This document shows, piece by piece, positions 38,030-50,933 of a stretch of 64,000 nt of DNA; position 1 is the stretch's first letter; the number at the start of each line of letters is the position of its first letter. Both the position numbers and the translations under genes were made by a program. The stretch covers positions 22,176,199 through 22,240,198 of the forward strand of contig NC_045127.1 of assembly GCF_007655135.1 (NCBI RefSeq). The letters are read 5' to 3'. This DNA comes from Punica granatum (lineage: Eukaryota > Streptophyta > Magnoliopsida > Myrtales > Lythraceae). The notes under the pieces are model-generated. The model searched no databases. It was given only the letters and a program-made list of their open reading frames with translations, and was not told the DNA's origin.

Positions 38030-38620
38030 GGGGCATGGCCCGTGACAGTAAAGTAAAGTCGGGGTGGATTCGACGAGAAACGACAGTCTAGTTGGGGTGG
38101 ATCTGACGGGAACGCAAAGTCTGGGTGTTCCCGGAAAGGATGTAAATGCGAGACTAGGCCTAGATGAAAGTAAAGGTGGGATTGGGCCCAATAGGAAAGT
38201 AACAATAGGACTCGGCCCGACAAGAAATGTAAAAGTGAGACTTGGCCTGATAGGAATGTAAACGTGGGACTCAACCTGACGAAGATATAAAGGTGGGACT
38301 CTACTTTACAGGAAATGTAAAGGTGGGACTTGGCCCGACTGGAATGTAAAGGTGGGACTCGGCCCGACAGGAAAGTGAAGGTGAGACTCGACCCAACAAG
38401 AAATGTAAAGGCGGGATTGAGCCTGGCAGGAAAGTAAAGGCAGGACTGGGCCCGATAGGAAAGTAAAAGGGGTGATTGGGCCCAGCATAAGAGTAACGTT
38501 GAGACCGAGCCTGACAGGAAAGTAAACCGAGATGATCCCTGGTGCGCAGGAAGCGCGAGCGGGAAAGTAAACCGAGATGATCCCGGGTGCATAAGAAGCG
38601 TGTGTAGGAATGTAAACCGT
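38030..38620 (-). repeat. Minisatellite in E2, second type
   Basis: Units of about 29-31 bp read on the plus strand as GGAAATGTAAAGGTGGGACTCGGCCCGACA, with variants. The GTAAAG word may relate it to the neighbouring first-type array, but the rest differs. The ORF at 37912-38748 spans both arrays and consists of repeated FTFLSG-type peptides, so it is not a gene. Confidence 0.85.
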
Positions 38621-41600
38621 CTTTTCTGAAGAGATTGTGCCGGAAAATAAAGGCTAGGGAGTTGCGCAAGGCGTAGAGAAAAAAGAATTTTGTTTCGCCT
38701 GGCGTTGGGTTGGTTCTTTGTTGGGGATAATGTAGGGTCGTCACGCACAACAGCGAGGACTCATTGTTCTATCTATCGGGAATGCTCCAGTTGCTTCTGA
38801 ATGTGCTTGACAAGCGGGAGTGCTCGGGGTCGGATTGGCCTTCGGGACCGTGACTCATCTCGTCTTGATAGAGCAGAGTGAGAACCGCAGGTGGTTCACT
38901 CTCCGAGGTGGGCACGACTTATTGTTAGTCATGTAAACGGCGGTGCGCGCCGGGTGCATTGGGGATGTTGTCCCAAGGCGCTTACTTGCTGGAAGCCGGC
39001 TTCACCGCTGGGGCGATTTTACAACTTGCTGGAAGCCGTCCTCGCCACTAGGGGGATTATTTGTTGATTTACTGGGAGTTAGCCTTACTGTTAGGGCGGT
39101 CACTTGTTGGTTTGCCGGAAGCCGGCCTCCCCGCTAGGTCGATCACTAGTTGATCCACCGGAAGTCGACTTTGCTACTGGGGTGGATGCTTGTTGATTTG
39201 TCGGAAATCGGCCTCACCACTAGGGCGGTTTTGTGACTGCTAGGGGGCGGCCATGCCTTGTGATGAGTAACTCGAGTTTTAAGGAGGAGTGCCTATGTAT
39301 CCCGAGGGATCGGGAATCAGAGTCTGTCATTAGCAAGTCATGGGTGAGTTACTAGCAATGTGTAACACAAAGGCTGAGAAAGTGGCGTTGTTGCGACGTG
39401 TGATATTTAGTTTCGAATCACCTGAGCGCCCAGTGAAGAATTTTGTTATGACAACGCAAATGAGTCCCGTTCTCCGAAGGCCTCGATGCAAAGCCTCCGG
39501 TTGCTCCTTCTCAAAATGGTGCCCTAGGGCGGTTGTATTTGTAACTCGAATGGAGATTTCTGTCCAGTTTTGGTCAAACCTCGGTCTAGCCATTTTGGAG
39601 TGTTATGACTAGACACCTAGTGAGGAATGTTTGGGACTTTGGCTTTGTCGTAGCCGATTGAAAGGTGATTGTGACCCATTTAGATTTATGAAATGGACCA
39701 AGATAAAAGCAAAAGCATGGGGAGCACATTGCCTCATGCTAAAAGGATACACGGGTTCACGCCTGTAGCAAAATGTACCTCCATTTTCCTCCGTCCTTAG
39801 TCCGTCTCGAACTGCTCGGATGGCATGCTTGGTTGTCTATTATGCATGAGGAAAAATTGGCCTTGGATGGTTTAATCTTGTAGGAGAGCCGATCATGGAT
39901 TGTGTTGGAGTAGATGACCTGACCACTTTCCATGAGGATCCTTAGTCCGCACAAAGTGTGTCGGGTTAGGTGGTCAATTTAGTTTATCTTTCTCTCATTT
40001 TGCTCTTCTTTTATTACAGTCACCCACCTCAGGATTCGGTCGCACCTCTCAACCTAAAGGGGACGAGCTCTCCTTTTGCCACGACTGTCCACCTTAGAAT
40101 TTTCGATCGTGCTTCTCTTTTGCCATAGTTTTTTGTTGAATCGCCCCATAGGGGTTTTTGACCAAACAAGCTCGATTCTTTCGTCTCTTGAGTTTGTAAG
40201 GGAGAATAGTTTGGTGAGTTTGACTTCCAAGTCGGTGTTATACTTTGTCACCATCGAGGAGTCGCACTTGTTGCCCTTTTTTTGGTTTTGGTTTCTTGAT
40301 TTCTTTATTTTGGGATGGCGGGGTTTTCCCGCTTTTTTTTTTTTATAGGTTGGGCCTTATTTTTACCCTTTGGATTTGCTTGCATTTCCTCGACTTTTAC
40401 GTTGCCAAGGTTGCTTTAATGTGCTTTGCCTCGTGGAGACTTAATGTATCCTTGCCCTAGCCTCGTTGGTGACACTCGGGTTTTGGAGCTTGTCTTGCAA
40501 ACTTGGAAGTCGAATCAAGTGTCTCTTTTCCCTTGCAAACTTTACAAATAATTTTCTCCTATTGTCTATAATATTGTGCCATGGGGAGTGGGTGACCGAG
40601 GTTGCCCCGGTGTGAATGTCGGACGGGGATGCCCCGATATATGCAGATGTTGCCGGTGGCAGGAATTTTGCACGATCTTCATCCTCGACGGTGTCTTGTT
40701 AGTCTCGTAACAGGTGCCTTTTGGAGGGTATGCGTTCTCGAACCCGACGGACATGTCTTGCCCTGGGGCTCATCGTCGCTTAATGGTCGTTAGCGGACCT
40801 TTGCTGTACCTCGAGGCTTTGTTCATTTGGAAGGAGACGATTGCGCCGATGCTAAGTGGTTCGCTTGATCGTCTCCGTCTTCGGCTTCGTAGGGGGGTAC
40901 CCCCTGGTCGGGCCCTTCACCTGTCGAAGTTTAGGAAGAAAGACCCGAGAGGAGTTCCCGGAGATGTGTGAACCCGTGCATCATTCTTCGCCTGTGATCG
41001 GCGTGTCCTCGTGAAAGACGACAAAGAAGATGATGCATTAGGTGATTATGCGGTAAGAAATGTAGAGTGGACCCACGAGAAGATTCCCTTCGTCCAGCGC
41101 ACGGCACATGGGGTGTCGCGTGTGGAGAACATCCATTTTCGAGAGTCTAGTCATCACCACCCTGGAGTGGTTAGACCGTGATTGGGGACCGCATGAGTGT
41201 ACTTTCTTGGATGCGGGTAGGCAGACGCAACCGTCTAAGGGAAGGCTCGAGGAGCCGGGTCCCACAGAGACAGACGAGTCGAATAGGCCCGACAGAACCG
41301 ACAACGCGTCCTTGGGATTGTCCTAATGCCCACTTTAGGAGTTTGTTCCAGTTAGGAGCCTTTTGGAATTGCATTGAAATGATGATTAAATAAATAAAAT
41401 GGAGTTTTAGGAAAGGGTATGCTCATGAGATGCGTGTTGCTCCGACGGTGGGTTGGTGGCCACAGTGAAGGGCAGGCAGGGCCCATTCTTCGATCGGAGG
41501 TGTGACCGTACTAGTAACTCCCGTGGCGGGTGGGCCGGGCCATGCTTTATCTATCAGAACTGTTGCTTGCGATCTTTAGCGAATGGAGGGTTAGGCCACA

Positions 41601-42616
41601 GTGATGAAGTTCCAAGGAGCTGGATGAGAAGTGTTTGCTGTCTTGGTTCTGGTCGTTCGAGATTCAGATTGTCTTTTTATGAGGTATTTCCTGTAATGGG
41701 ACAAGAAAAAACAATGAAGCAACAAGAACTGTCTGCAATTTTAATGCAAGGGCGTAAGGAACCGAACTGGCTTGGTAAGCATTGTGCAAACACACCGAGG
41801 GACATGCGTGGGGTGCGCAGAGGGTGCATGCACGGGCACGGAGGAATGTACTCGCACGATGTGGAAGGACTCGCTCAGTTGCGCTGGTGGACACGTTGGG
41901 TTCCGCGGAATTAGTTAGGGCTAGCTTTGTCATAGAAGGTAGGTCGGCCCTTGGGCCACGACTTGCCTTGTCGTGGAGGAAGGGTGAAGACCACAAGTGG
42001 TCTATCCTTGAAGGTTGGCACGACTCGCCTATCGTGCGGTGTGGGTGGCCGGGATGGAAGGCCCCAGGCCATGGCGCGCCTCGCCGTGGAGAGGTGATGA
42101 TCGCGGGTGGTCTACCCTCGAAGGTGCATATACAAAAAAATAATACATAAGAAAAATGCCCACAGCTTAAAAATAAGAGGTACATGTATGTCTCTCTCAA
42201 AAAAGAAAAAGACTCAAGAGCCTGTAGGCCGACTCGAAGGACAGTTGTTGAAACCGGGTTGGAGGCTGGCATGGAGGCATAGTAAGATGCAAGGTTTAGT
42301 GCTATAGGAACTGCGCTACCTAGGGATGGAGGCCCTCGGCTCAATGGTATGAATTCCTTGAAACTGGGTGGGGTCTCTCGAGGCCGTATCGGCAGCCCAG
42401 CTGCACGCCATGCCCGTACACGGAACCCCTGTCAAACCTCAGCTTCCTAGTTTCGGTTTTGGGATGCGACCCATAGGTACCTGAGACTAGAATAATATGT
42501 AATACATTTTGCATAAAATAAATGTGCAAAAGGTAAATGAGCAAAAAATAAATGAGAGCGGTAAATAAATAAACACAGTAAACATACAAACGGGATCGAG
42601 CCCGAACCAGATAAAT
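38621..42616 (-). other. E2 internal sequence without recognisable genes
   Basis: No protease, integrase, reverse transcriptase or RNase H motif was seen in any frame. A block near 38940-39240 repeats TGCTGGAAGCCG-type phrases with CACTAGGG, a degenerate 60-70-bp repeat. Parts near 41660-42340 on the minus strand are related to E1 2580-2760 and about 4085-4200, which places them as shared non-autonomous internal sequence. Confidence 0.55.
38975..39245. repeat. Degenerate repeat block in E2
   Basis: GGAAGCCGGCCTCCCCGCTA-like phrases recur about four to five times at intervals of roughly 55-65 bp. Confidence 0.6.
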
Positions 42617-42634
42617 GCCCCAGGGGAGTTGCCA
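42617..42634 (-). other. Primer binding site of E2
   Basis: Minus-strand TGGCAACTCCCCTGGGGC lies just inside the 5' LTR. It corresponds to the E1 site TGGCAACTCCACTGGGGAC with two differences, so it probably used the same tRNA-Arg-type primer. Confidence 0.75.
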
Positions 42635-43563
42635 AGCTGTGTGGACTCGAATTTCGTCTCACTGGGGCCCACATGCGTGTGCGCTGATGACACGGCTTGG
42701 GAGTGTCCACCATCCAAGGGGACGCACGACGGACACGCATGAGAAGGAGTCGCCACTACCTGTTTACGACCTTGAGGTCAAGGGCCAGTGAGTTGGCTGA
42801 GTCTATGGATAATGGATACACCAACATTGCTAAAGCATATGGTCTTGCGAAACCAGGAGTTCTGAATTCGGGAGTGTTGTTATGTGCGGACCTATATCCC
42901 GCACGCTCTATCGGTATTCTAGTTTGTCTAATATTTGCCATTTTTAGTTTATTTACCGCATTGATTATGTTTTGCTCATCTCGCTCATTTTGACACCGTA
43001 AATTCATGGAAATGATCGATTCGGTTTGAGGGACCGAAAGAGGAGCAGATCCTCAAGTCAGGGAGTTGATCTGCCGTCCTCGTATCTCGGCTAACCAGAC
43101 CGTAATGGTCGGTTTGTAGTATGGACCAGACCCGTGACTCGTATGGTCTCGCTCGTCTTGGGGACCTGTAAACCGACTCGATCAATTCCGACTCTCAAAC
43201 TCCTTGTTTACTGACCGAAATCGTTACATAAATAAATGTACAAATAAATACCTCACAATGTACTCTCAACTAATAAATAAAAATTGCAACAAATGGATTC
43301 CGATAGACTCACGTTAGGCCAATATCTCGCTTGCACTCACCATGAGTTTTGGAAAGACCGAAACCAAAATTAATACGACGCAGGCTCATGAGAGTCGGGA
43401 GTCAAGTCCATCCGAACCAGCGGATCCCAAGAAGGCCAAATAGTCCTCAAGATAGCCATGAGACCGATCGAGTTCCCATGTGATTGTCTAACCCCATTTC
43501 ACGCATCTCGTCCGGAGTCATCGTCTGCTTGGATACTACTAGGGTCGAAATGGTGACTCGAGG

Positions 43564-46374
43564 TGTGCACACCCGAATTTCGTCTCGTCGGGGCACGCAT
43601 GCGCGCTCCTATGCTACGCGGCTTGGGAGTGTCCACCTTCAAGGGGACGCGCGACAGACGCACGTGAGAAGGAGTCGCCACTACCTGTTTACGACCCGAA
43701 GGTCGAGGGCCGGTGAGTTGCCCGGGTCTAGGGGTACGGGGTACACCTAATTGCTAAGGCCTATGGTCTGTACGGAACCGAAAATTTCGAATTCGGGAGT
43801 TCTATTACGTGTGGGCCTATATCCCACACGCCCTTTTGGTACTCTAGCTTGTCTAGGCTTGCCATTTTTAATTTAATTACCGCTTAATTAAGTTCCGCTC
43901 ATCTTATTCGTTTTGGCACCGTAAATTCGAAGAAACACTCCGACCGTCCACTCTTCGACCGGGATTCTTACATGAATAAATGTACAATATAAATCCTTAC
44001 ATTGTCCTCTCAAATAAATAAAAATTACAACATCTGAATCCCGATCGGTTCGCGCTCGGTCATTATTATACTCGTGCTCACCGTGTGGTTTGAAAAGATT
44101 AAAACTGAAATTAAGATGCACACTCAGTCTCGAATGTGTAGGTTATTTTTAAATTATTTTGTATCGTGACAATATGGCTTTTACATATTAAGAGTATTTT
44201 CACCAAAAACCCAAAACCTAACCTTTTACTTGACTATTTGCCCATGTTTGATTAAGCCGAGTTTGTGATTAATTTGTTTTCCCATGTTTTGACCAATTCT
44301 ATGCACAAACCTACGCTAGGGTTACGGCAGGACAAGAACCGGTAGTCATGCCCTTGAATCGGTAAATATGTGTGTGTATGCAAATCAAGATTACGTTGCA
44401 CGTATCTCGGTGCTTTTGAAATTGTGAATTTGAAAAGGGCATGACTAACAGTTCTTGAACTGTCGACGTGATTACAAATTGTTAATCGGTTCGTACAATT
44501 TATTTAAATAAGTCAAGTGATTTAATTTAGCCAAATTTAACGTTCCGATTATCCCGCATGTAGAATTTTAGGTTAATTAAAAATTTGCCGAATGCTTTAA
44601 TTTACGGGTTTCGAGTCGTCGAGATAGCCATTAGTTGACCGTCCGATAAACTCTAATTTCAGACATTATCACATATAATTACAAAATAAAATATTTAAAT
44701 GGGGCACATACATTGTCGGTGGGTGATCCAAGTAGGAAAGGGTCGGATATTTTTTAGAAAATGTCAAGGGGACTGAATTGAACGATTTTAAAAGATTAGG
44801 GACTGATTTGCAAATTCGGATAAAATCTGGGGGACCGATTTAAAAATTCTGAAAAAAATAGGGACTGTGTAAAATTACTGAAAATGTCCCAGGACTTGTT
44901 TGAAACCAAATTTGAAAATCTGGACTAATCTGAAAACAAAAAATGGCTCCAGGACTAAACCGAAACAACTTGGAAAGTTCCTTGGGATGCTAAAAAAATT
45001 CTGGGAATTCCAGAACTGATTGGAAAGCAGTAAAATGACTGGGACTTGATTGAAAAGAATTTTTAAATCGGGGCAGATCTAAAAGGGTGAAAAATGGCCC
45101 CGAGACTAAACTGAAACAACTTGAAAAGTTCTTTGAGATGCTTAAAAAATTTTCTGGAAAGTCCAAGGACTGATTGAAAAATAGTGAAAATTACCGGGCT
45201 TGACGGAAAAGAATTTTGAAACTCAGGGATGATCTGAAAAGGGTGAAAAATGGCCCCGGGACTAAACTGAAACAACTTGGAAAGTTCTTTGGGACGCTTG
45301 AAAAATTCTGAAAAATCCAAGGACTGATTGGAAAATAGTAAAATGACCGGGACTTGATTGAAAATAATTTTTAGAGTTCGGGGCAGATCTGAAAAAAATA
45401 AAATGCGTCCTCTGGACTGAAATGTGACAAAACGGAAACTTCATAAAATCGAGTTTGGGATAAATCCGATCACCCACGCGACTCAAGAACACTCATTTCA
45501 CATTATATTCATCAAGCAAGCAATAATATTCAGGAAAGGAGCCCTAATCATGCCACTAAGTCGAGAATTTACCTAATTCGGAAAGTTGAGGGGTTTCTCT
45601 ATAAAAATAAAAAAAATCGCCAGATGGATCGGGTCGGATCGGATCGCCCGCCCGAAGGAGAAACCGCCCGGAAGAGCTGCTGGACCGGACTGGAGCGTTG
45701 GGCCGATTGGGCCGAACTTCTGGGCTGGACCTACGAGACAAGGAAATGGGCCGAGGCCCGTTAGCCAAAGGGCGGCCGGGATCGGGGGGAGCGGCGGCGA
45801 CGAGGCTACGGGCGGCGGTTCTCGCCCCTGGACGTCTCGGCGAAGACCGGAATGGATGTGGGAGATGGCTCTTGGCACCGCTTGGGCTTCGCCGTGGTCG
45901 ATCGGGGCCTCACCGGCGTTTAAATAGTCGGAATCAGGGGAGTTTTCGCGGTTTTCCGGCGAATGTCTCCAAGTTCCTCCGATCTCGAAATTCCTCAAAA
46001 CGAGAGAAAATTTTCCGTTTTTTCCTCATGGGTTCTGTCCGTGCCCCTCCGAATTGTATTTCTCCTCATTTAATTGCAATTCAATCTTCTTTTCCGTTAA
46101 GATTTCGGCCGATTTGGCGGAAAATCGCGGAAATCGGCGATATTGGGGATCTTGGGCCGGCGGGGTAGCGGGTAGCCGACGAGCGCTGCCCGGCCCTGCC
46201 CGAATCGATTTTTTTTTTAAGGAAAAGGCCGGTGGGTCACGGGCAGCCGGTCAACGCTGCCCGGCCTGCCCGATTCGCCTGTCTTTTTTTTTTTTTTTAA
46301 AAGAAAAGGTAATAAATTGGGAAATGACAATTTTGCCCCCCCGAGAGCCGATGGACCGAAATTGGGTGCTAACA
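43564..46374 (-). mobile_element. Solo LTR of the E1 family nested in the E2 5' LTR
   Basis: This 2811-bp unit reads TGTTAGCACCCAATTTCGG ... GTGTGCACA on the minus strand. It is flanked by perfect CGAGG duplications (43559-43563 and 46375-46379). Its interior matches the E1 LTR, including the reversed 155-bp-type repeats (44730-45420) and sequence like 9640-9780. The other E2 LTR shows the uninterrupted site GACTCGAGGCTAGACC near 32109. No internal element DNA remains, which is the outcome of LTR-LTR recombination. Confidence 0.92.
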
Positions 46375-48274
46375 CGAGGCTAAACTTCATATCACACTCG
46401 GGTACCACGCACTCGGTATGTGGGGGCGTTGGATCCGTGTGAAACGTGTTTCATGGGTTCGGGCATGAACCATCATAAAACAGTCAAAAGCAGACAAAAA
46501 CATATAACAACAAATGAAAATAGATAAAAACAGATGAAAACAGATAAAAACAAACAACTTTCGTGTTAATTATCGGATTTACGTGATTGTCAAGTTATGA
46601 ACTAGGGTTGCTTAATAATCGCATTTTTACTCTAAACAAACAAAAACATAACAATTATGGGTGGTGATAAATGGCTATGGGCCCCCTTAAAGAGCATGTA
46701 GCATTTGGCTTTGCTTAAAAAGGACTTGACAGACATTATGTTTGTTGTGAAGCCCTAAGTGCGTGGATTTTTTTTTTAAGTTTTGTTGTTCTTTGACACT
46801 TGATAGATTAATAAATTATGACAAAAGTGTGTTTTGCCAGAAACCTAAAATCTAGGGTTTTGACCCCCCCTGTGTTTGATTATGTTGAGTGCGTGATTAG
46901 TCCAGTTTTATATTTTATGATAGATAAACCCAATTTAAGCACAAACTTAGGAAAGTGGGAACGCGAAATACCACAAGGTGCCAAGGTCTCTGCTCATGCC
47001 CTCATGAAAGGGTTAGACAACCTTTCATGGGCCGTCCCCGCTTGCATCTTTGGTCCACATTCCTAAGCGCCCCAATCTATGCTAGACTGACATAAAACTT
47101 CGGTCAGATAAAGAGGGCTATGCAGATAAAGCCTGTGCCTGCACGACCGCCCGTCTTTACCCGTGGCTCAGAGTGTTTCAATTACTATAACCCTAGGGTT
47201 GTCGGTAAATCATAATCGATAATCTTGCTCTTAAGATGGAAAAATTAATTGGCAAAAATGAGACTGTGTGATGCGAGTGACCTCGGCCTATAGCCGGTGT
47301 CGATCTATCCCCTGGATCCACCGGGGCCGTGTGTAAACCCCAAGGGAGCCAGAAGATCGATGGGACTGCTTGGAAGTGGTCTAAGAAGAACTTTTGTGTT
47401 CCGACTTGAGCCGCCCCAAATTGGGTCCAGACTCAAGTTAAGACACGTGAGTCCTTCCTAAATATCCATGCTATACGGACCACATGTCATGGTATTTATA
47501 AAGAAATGTGAATTTAAAAAAGGGCACGATTATTGGTTCATGATTTATCGACTCGATTACAAATTACTCACTAGTTCGTCCAATTTGTTTAAAAGTTGAG
47601 TAGGTTAATTAACCAAGTGGATCGTCCCAATTACTACATGTGTGAGATTGATTAAATTGAATGAATCGGCCAAATGGTTTTGTTTGCGGGTTTTGAGCCG
47701 TCGAGCCGATCATTGATGGACCGCCCGATAGGAGCTCTAATTCCCGACCGTCTTGAAATTAAATTCAATTTTTAAATCGACTTTACTTGATTTAACCGGT
47801 TAGTGTGAGATTTCAATCAAAGATGCACTCAAACATTACAACAGATAATCATAGGAATGTTTAATCACATCAAGACTTATTTTGTCAGTTTAATGTTTTT
47901 GGTCGATTTTACTCCTTTAAGCCGAATGCACATGGACTCCAAATTCATGTTGGTTGATTCCTATTTCAAACAACCAATTTTTAAGCTCAATTCATTTAAA
48001 GTCAATGTTTGTGTTTGAGTCGTTTTTTTTCATGACTCCCGGTTATAAAATACGAAATCATATTAGCACCGGTTCATGCTTTTCTTTTTTTCTTTTCAAT
48101 CGGGATTTAGTTCACAATATCATCATACGTGCAAGCATGTAATCAACCGCATAATGAAGCTTTAATCATGCCGCTAAGTTTGAGTATTTTACCACTCCCG
48201 AACTACTGTCAAGTGGAGCTGCGTAAAACTTAAAAACCTCCTCGATTCGGGGTTAGAGTGAGCTGTCCAAACTT

Positions 48275-48714
48275 CCTGCAACACCTTTAGTCTTCCAAAC
48301 GTCACCGTGACAGCACTTTAGATAACATGAAGAAAACTTGAGGCATAGCCAGTGGCTAGATATCTCCGCTCTAACTAGAGGAGTCTCCTCCGCGACGGTG
48401 AGTCGTTAGTACCCCATTAGCACGACAAGGAAGCATTGTGTCGGCCACGTTCTGCGGGATGCAGATTCGGGTGATGTAACTCTTCCCAAATGTCAGGAGT
48501 ATCGAGAAGATACCCAGGACCATTAGCTCAGCTTTAACCTTCTTCGGGGCGTTAAATAGAGCCTTCTTGTGCTTCTCTGTCAGCCACGTTCCAACTTTGT
48601 GGAGGAACTTCTCCAGGACAATGGAGATGATGATGATGACGGCGCAATGCCGGCGAAGTCCCATGTCAGGGTCTAGTCGAGCTCTCTCTTTTGTGTCCCA
48701 CTAGACACTGCCAC
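48275..48714 (-). pseudogene. Captured MLO gene fragment in the E2 5' LTR
   Basis: This is the second copy of the fragment at 34160-34604. The start codon position (48712-48714) reads GTG instead of ATG. A one-base deletion near 48645 shifts the frame before the first membrane helix. After it the frame reads IISIVLEKFLHKVGTWL, EKHKKALFNAPKKVKAELMV, ICIPQNVADTMLPCR, which continues past the point where the other copy has a stop. The two copies are broken by different mutations, so they have decayed separately since insertion. Confidence 0.8.
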
Positions 48715-50933
48715 GGCCTCTCTCTCTCTCTCCCCCTACACGTCTCCCCATCTCCCCGTCCCGGTCATTCCTTTGCTTCAAGAAACATTGCTCGACGAGG
48801 AAATGGAAAACTAAGTTGATTTGAGGATGATTAACGGTGAAGGAATCTGAGGATGGTTAATGGGGATGATTGCATTTAAGTATATGGGCTTAGAATGCAA
48901 AGCAAAAGCAATTAGGTCTGTCTTGTGTTGTTTGTCTTTTTGCTCGTGTAAGAGAGAAAGAGAGGGAGAGAAAGAGAGAAAATAAAGGGGCTACGATCGA
49001 AGGTGAATGGGAAGTTGTCAAGAAGCTGCGATAGATGGAAGAGCCAAGAGGGATTGAGAGAGAGAGAGAGATGGTTATGAGAAGAAGGTGGTGAAGATGA
49101 TAAGGGTAGCGTAGAGAAGAACAAGAAGCAGGAGCATCAGATGGGAGAAACTGGTACTGGAGCTGGTATGGGATCAAAGAGGAGGAGCAAGAGAAAGGAA
49201 ATAGAGGTGATGGAGAGGAGGTGACAGAGAGTAAGGAGAGTTGAGCTAAGGGAGTTGAGATGACTGAGTGTATGGAGAGTTGAGCTGAGAGAGTTAAGAT
49301 GACCGAGTGTAAGGGAGAATTGGTGAGCTGAGGGAGTCGAGAGGAATTGAGGGAACGTAAGGGAAGTGAGGGAGATGATCAGGAGAAGAAAAGCTGGATG
49401 ATGATGGTGATGAGGGAACTGATGGTCCAGCTGGGGTCTAGGGAAGAGCAGAAGGTGATAAAAAAGAAAACCAAAAACCAAAATTGCCCGAGAGGAAAGT
49501 AGGAAGGTCTCCCCTATCCCTTCTCTGTTCTTTCCGTGATTTCTGCCCGAGCCAAGGAGAGAGGGGAGAGAGAGAAAGAGAGAGATTGCCCCCGAAAAAA
49601 AAATCGGGTGACAGAGATAAGTTGCTGCAATATCAAGGAGAGGTCATAGCAAGTGGAGAAGTCTTGGGTCCTTCCTCCCGTAGCTTGGTCGATGAACTGG
49701 GATATTTATGGTGAAGGTTGTTCTGTTGGTAGACAACAGAGCACAACCGAGAAAAGAGAAAACCAGTAGGTGATGATGGTGATCAGAGGGATGGGCATGG
49801 CAGAGCTTGCAAGCTCAGTAGGCTAGAGGAGAAGCAAAAGCAGAGATAGCAGCAGAGTTGATGGTGATCTTGGCGTGAAGATTTGGATGATCAAGTCAGC
49901 GCCGGAATTGATTGTGGGGGCGGGCAAGTTGCCTGATCAATTCGCATGAGAAAAATGCCAAGGAAAAAGATGGAGATGGCACGGAAGGAGCAGGTGGCAG
50001 AAAGGTCGGCCCCTTTCTGCCACATGATATTTTTTTTTTTAACTCTTACGCGTGTCTTTCGGGCGAAATTCGATTTCTCGGGATCCGTCGATAATTTCGA
50101 AATGAAAACTTTGAAATCGAGAAATTTGAAAAATACTCATCTCTATGAGAATTTCAATTTGCATCGACGGAAATCGAACTTCTGACATAAGTCGATCGTA
50201 ATTGTTTGATTATTTTAGAATTCCTTGTCTTTTCAACCAGATATCCGAAAAATATTATGGGACCACCATTGTGTTTAGAAAAATTCAAGGATGGATATTA
50301 TGTAGAAAAAAATTCTTTTCAACCCTGAATATCATCCCGAATTTTGAAGATCAAAATTAACGCACGTGAGGCTTGAAATTTTGGACTTTTCAATTGGGCA
50401 TCCGAATAATGATCTGGGACTATTATTGTGTTCAGAAAAATTTTATGACCAATACTATGTAGAAAAAATATTTTTGGTCTCGAGTTTTGTTCTGATTTTA
50501 AAAATCTAACTCGATGCGCGTAAGGCCTAAAATTCTTGTCTTTCCAATCGGATATATAAAAAATGATTTAGAATCACCATTGCATTCAGAAAAATTCGAG
50601 AATCAATATTATGCAGAGAAATATTTTCTAGCCTCGAATATTGTTTTGAATTTTGAAAGATAGGGATTGATGCACGTAAAACCTGAAAACATCCCCTAGA
50701 GTATTTTTCTGAAAATATAAAATTCGAGTTAAATTAAAGAAATGCCCTGAGTTCAAAACGCCATGAATATATTGAGTGATTAGTCAAAACACTTCCCTCT
50801 TATGGATGGTAGAAATGACGATTTTTCCCCTCCTCATTGCGATCACGCTAGCTTGTCTGTTTCGAATTCTCATTGTGCTGCGATCTCCTTCGGAGTTTCT
50901 CGAGCGCCGGTGTGTCAAAATGGGGTGCTGACA

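Larger units (their letters stand above)
31251..50933 (-). mobile_element. Element E2: non-autonomous gypsy-type LTR retrotransposon with nested solo LTR
   Basis: E2 is read on the minus strand: 5' LTR 42638-50933, primer site 42617-42634, internal region 36985-42637, polypurine tract 36985-37001, 3' LTR 31251-36984. The flanking bases GCCCC (left) and ACCCC (right) may be a diverged 5-bp target duplication. The internal start and the 3' minisatellite are related to those of E1, so the two belong to one lineage. No gag or pol motifs were found. The right LTR is enlarged by a solo LTR insertion. Confidence 0.85.
42638..50933 (-). mobile_element. 5' LTR of E2, interrupted by a solo LTR
   Basis: Minus-strand start is TGTCAGCACCCCATTTTG at 50933 and the end is at 42638 beside the primer site. 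Without the 2811-bp insertion and one 5-bp duplication it is about 5480 bp, close to the 3' LTR length. It carries the second copy of the MLO fragment (48275-48714). Confidence 0.8.

Noticed and set aside
37912..38748. 278-codon ORF on the minus strand
   Set aside because: It spans two minisatellites and encodes only their repeats; no conserved domain.
41664..42344. 226-codon minus-strand ORF in the E2 internal region
   Set aside because: No motif of gag, pol or any recognised family. Similarity to E1 exists at DNA level, but the E1 frame is not preserved.
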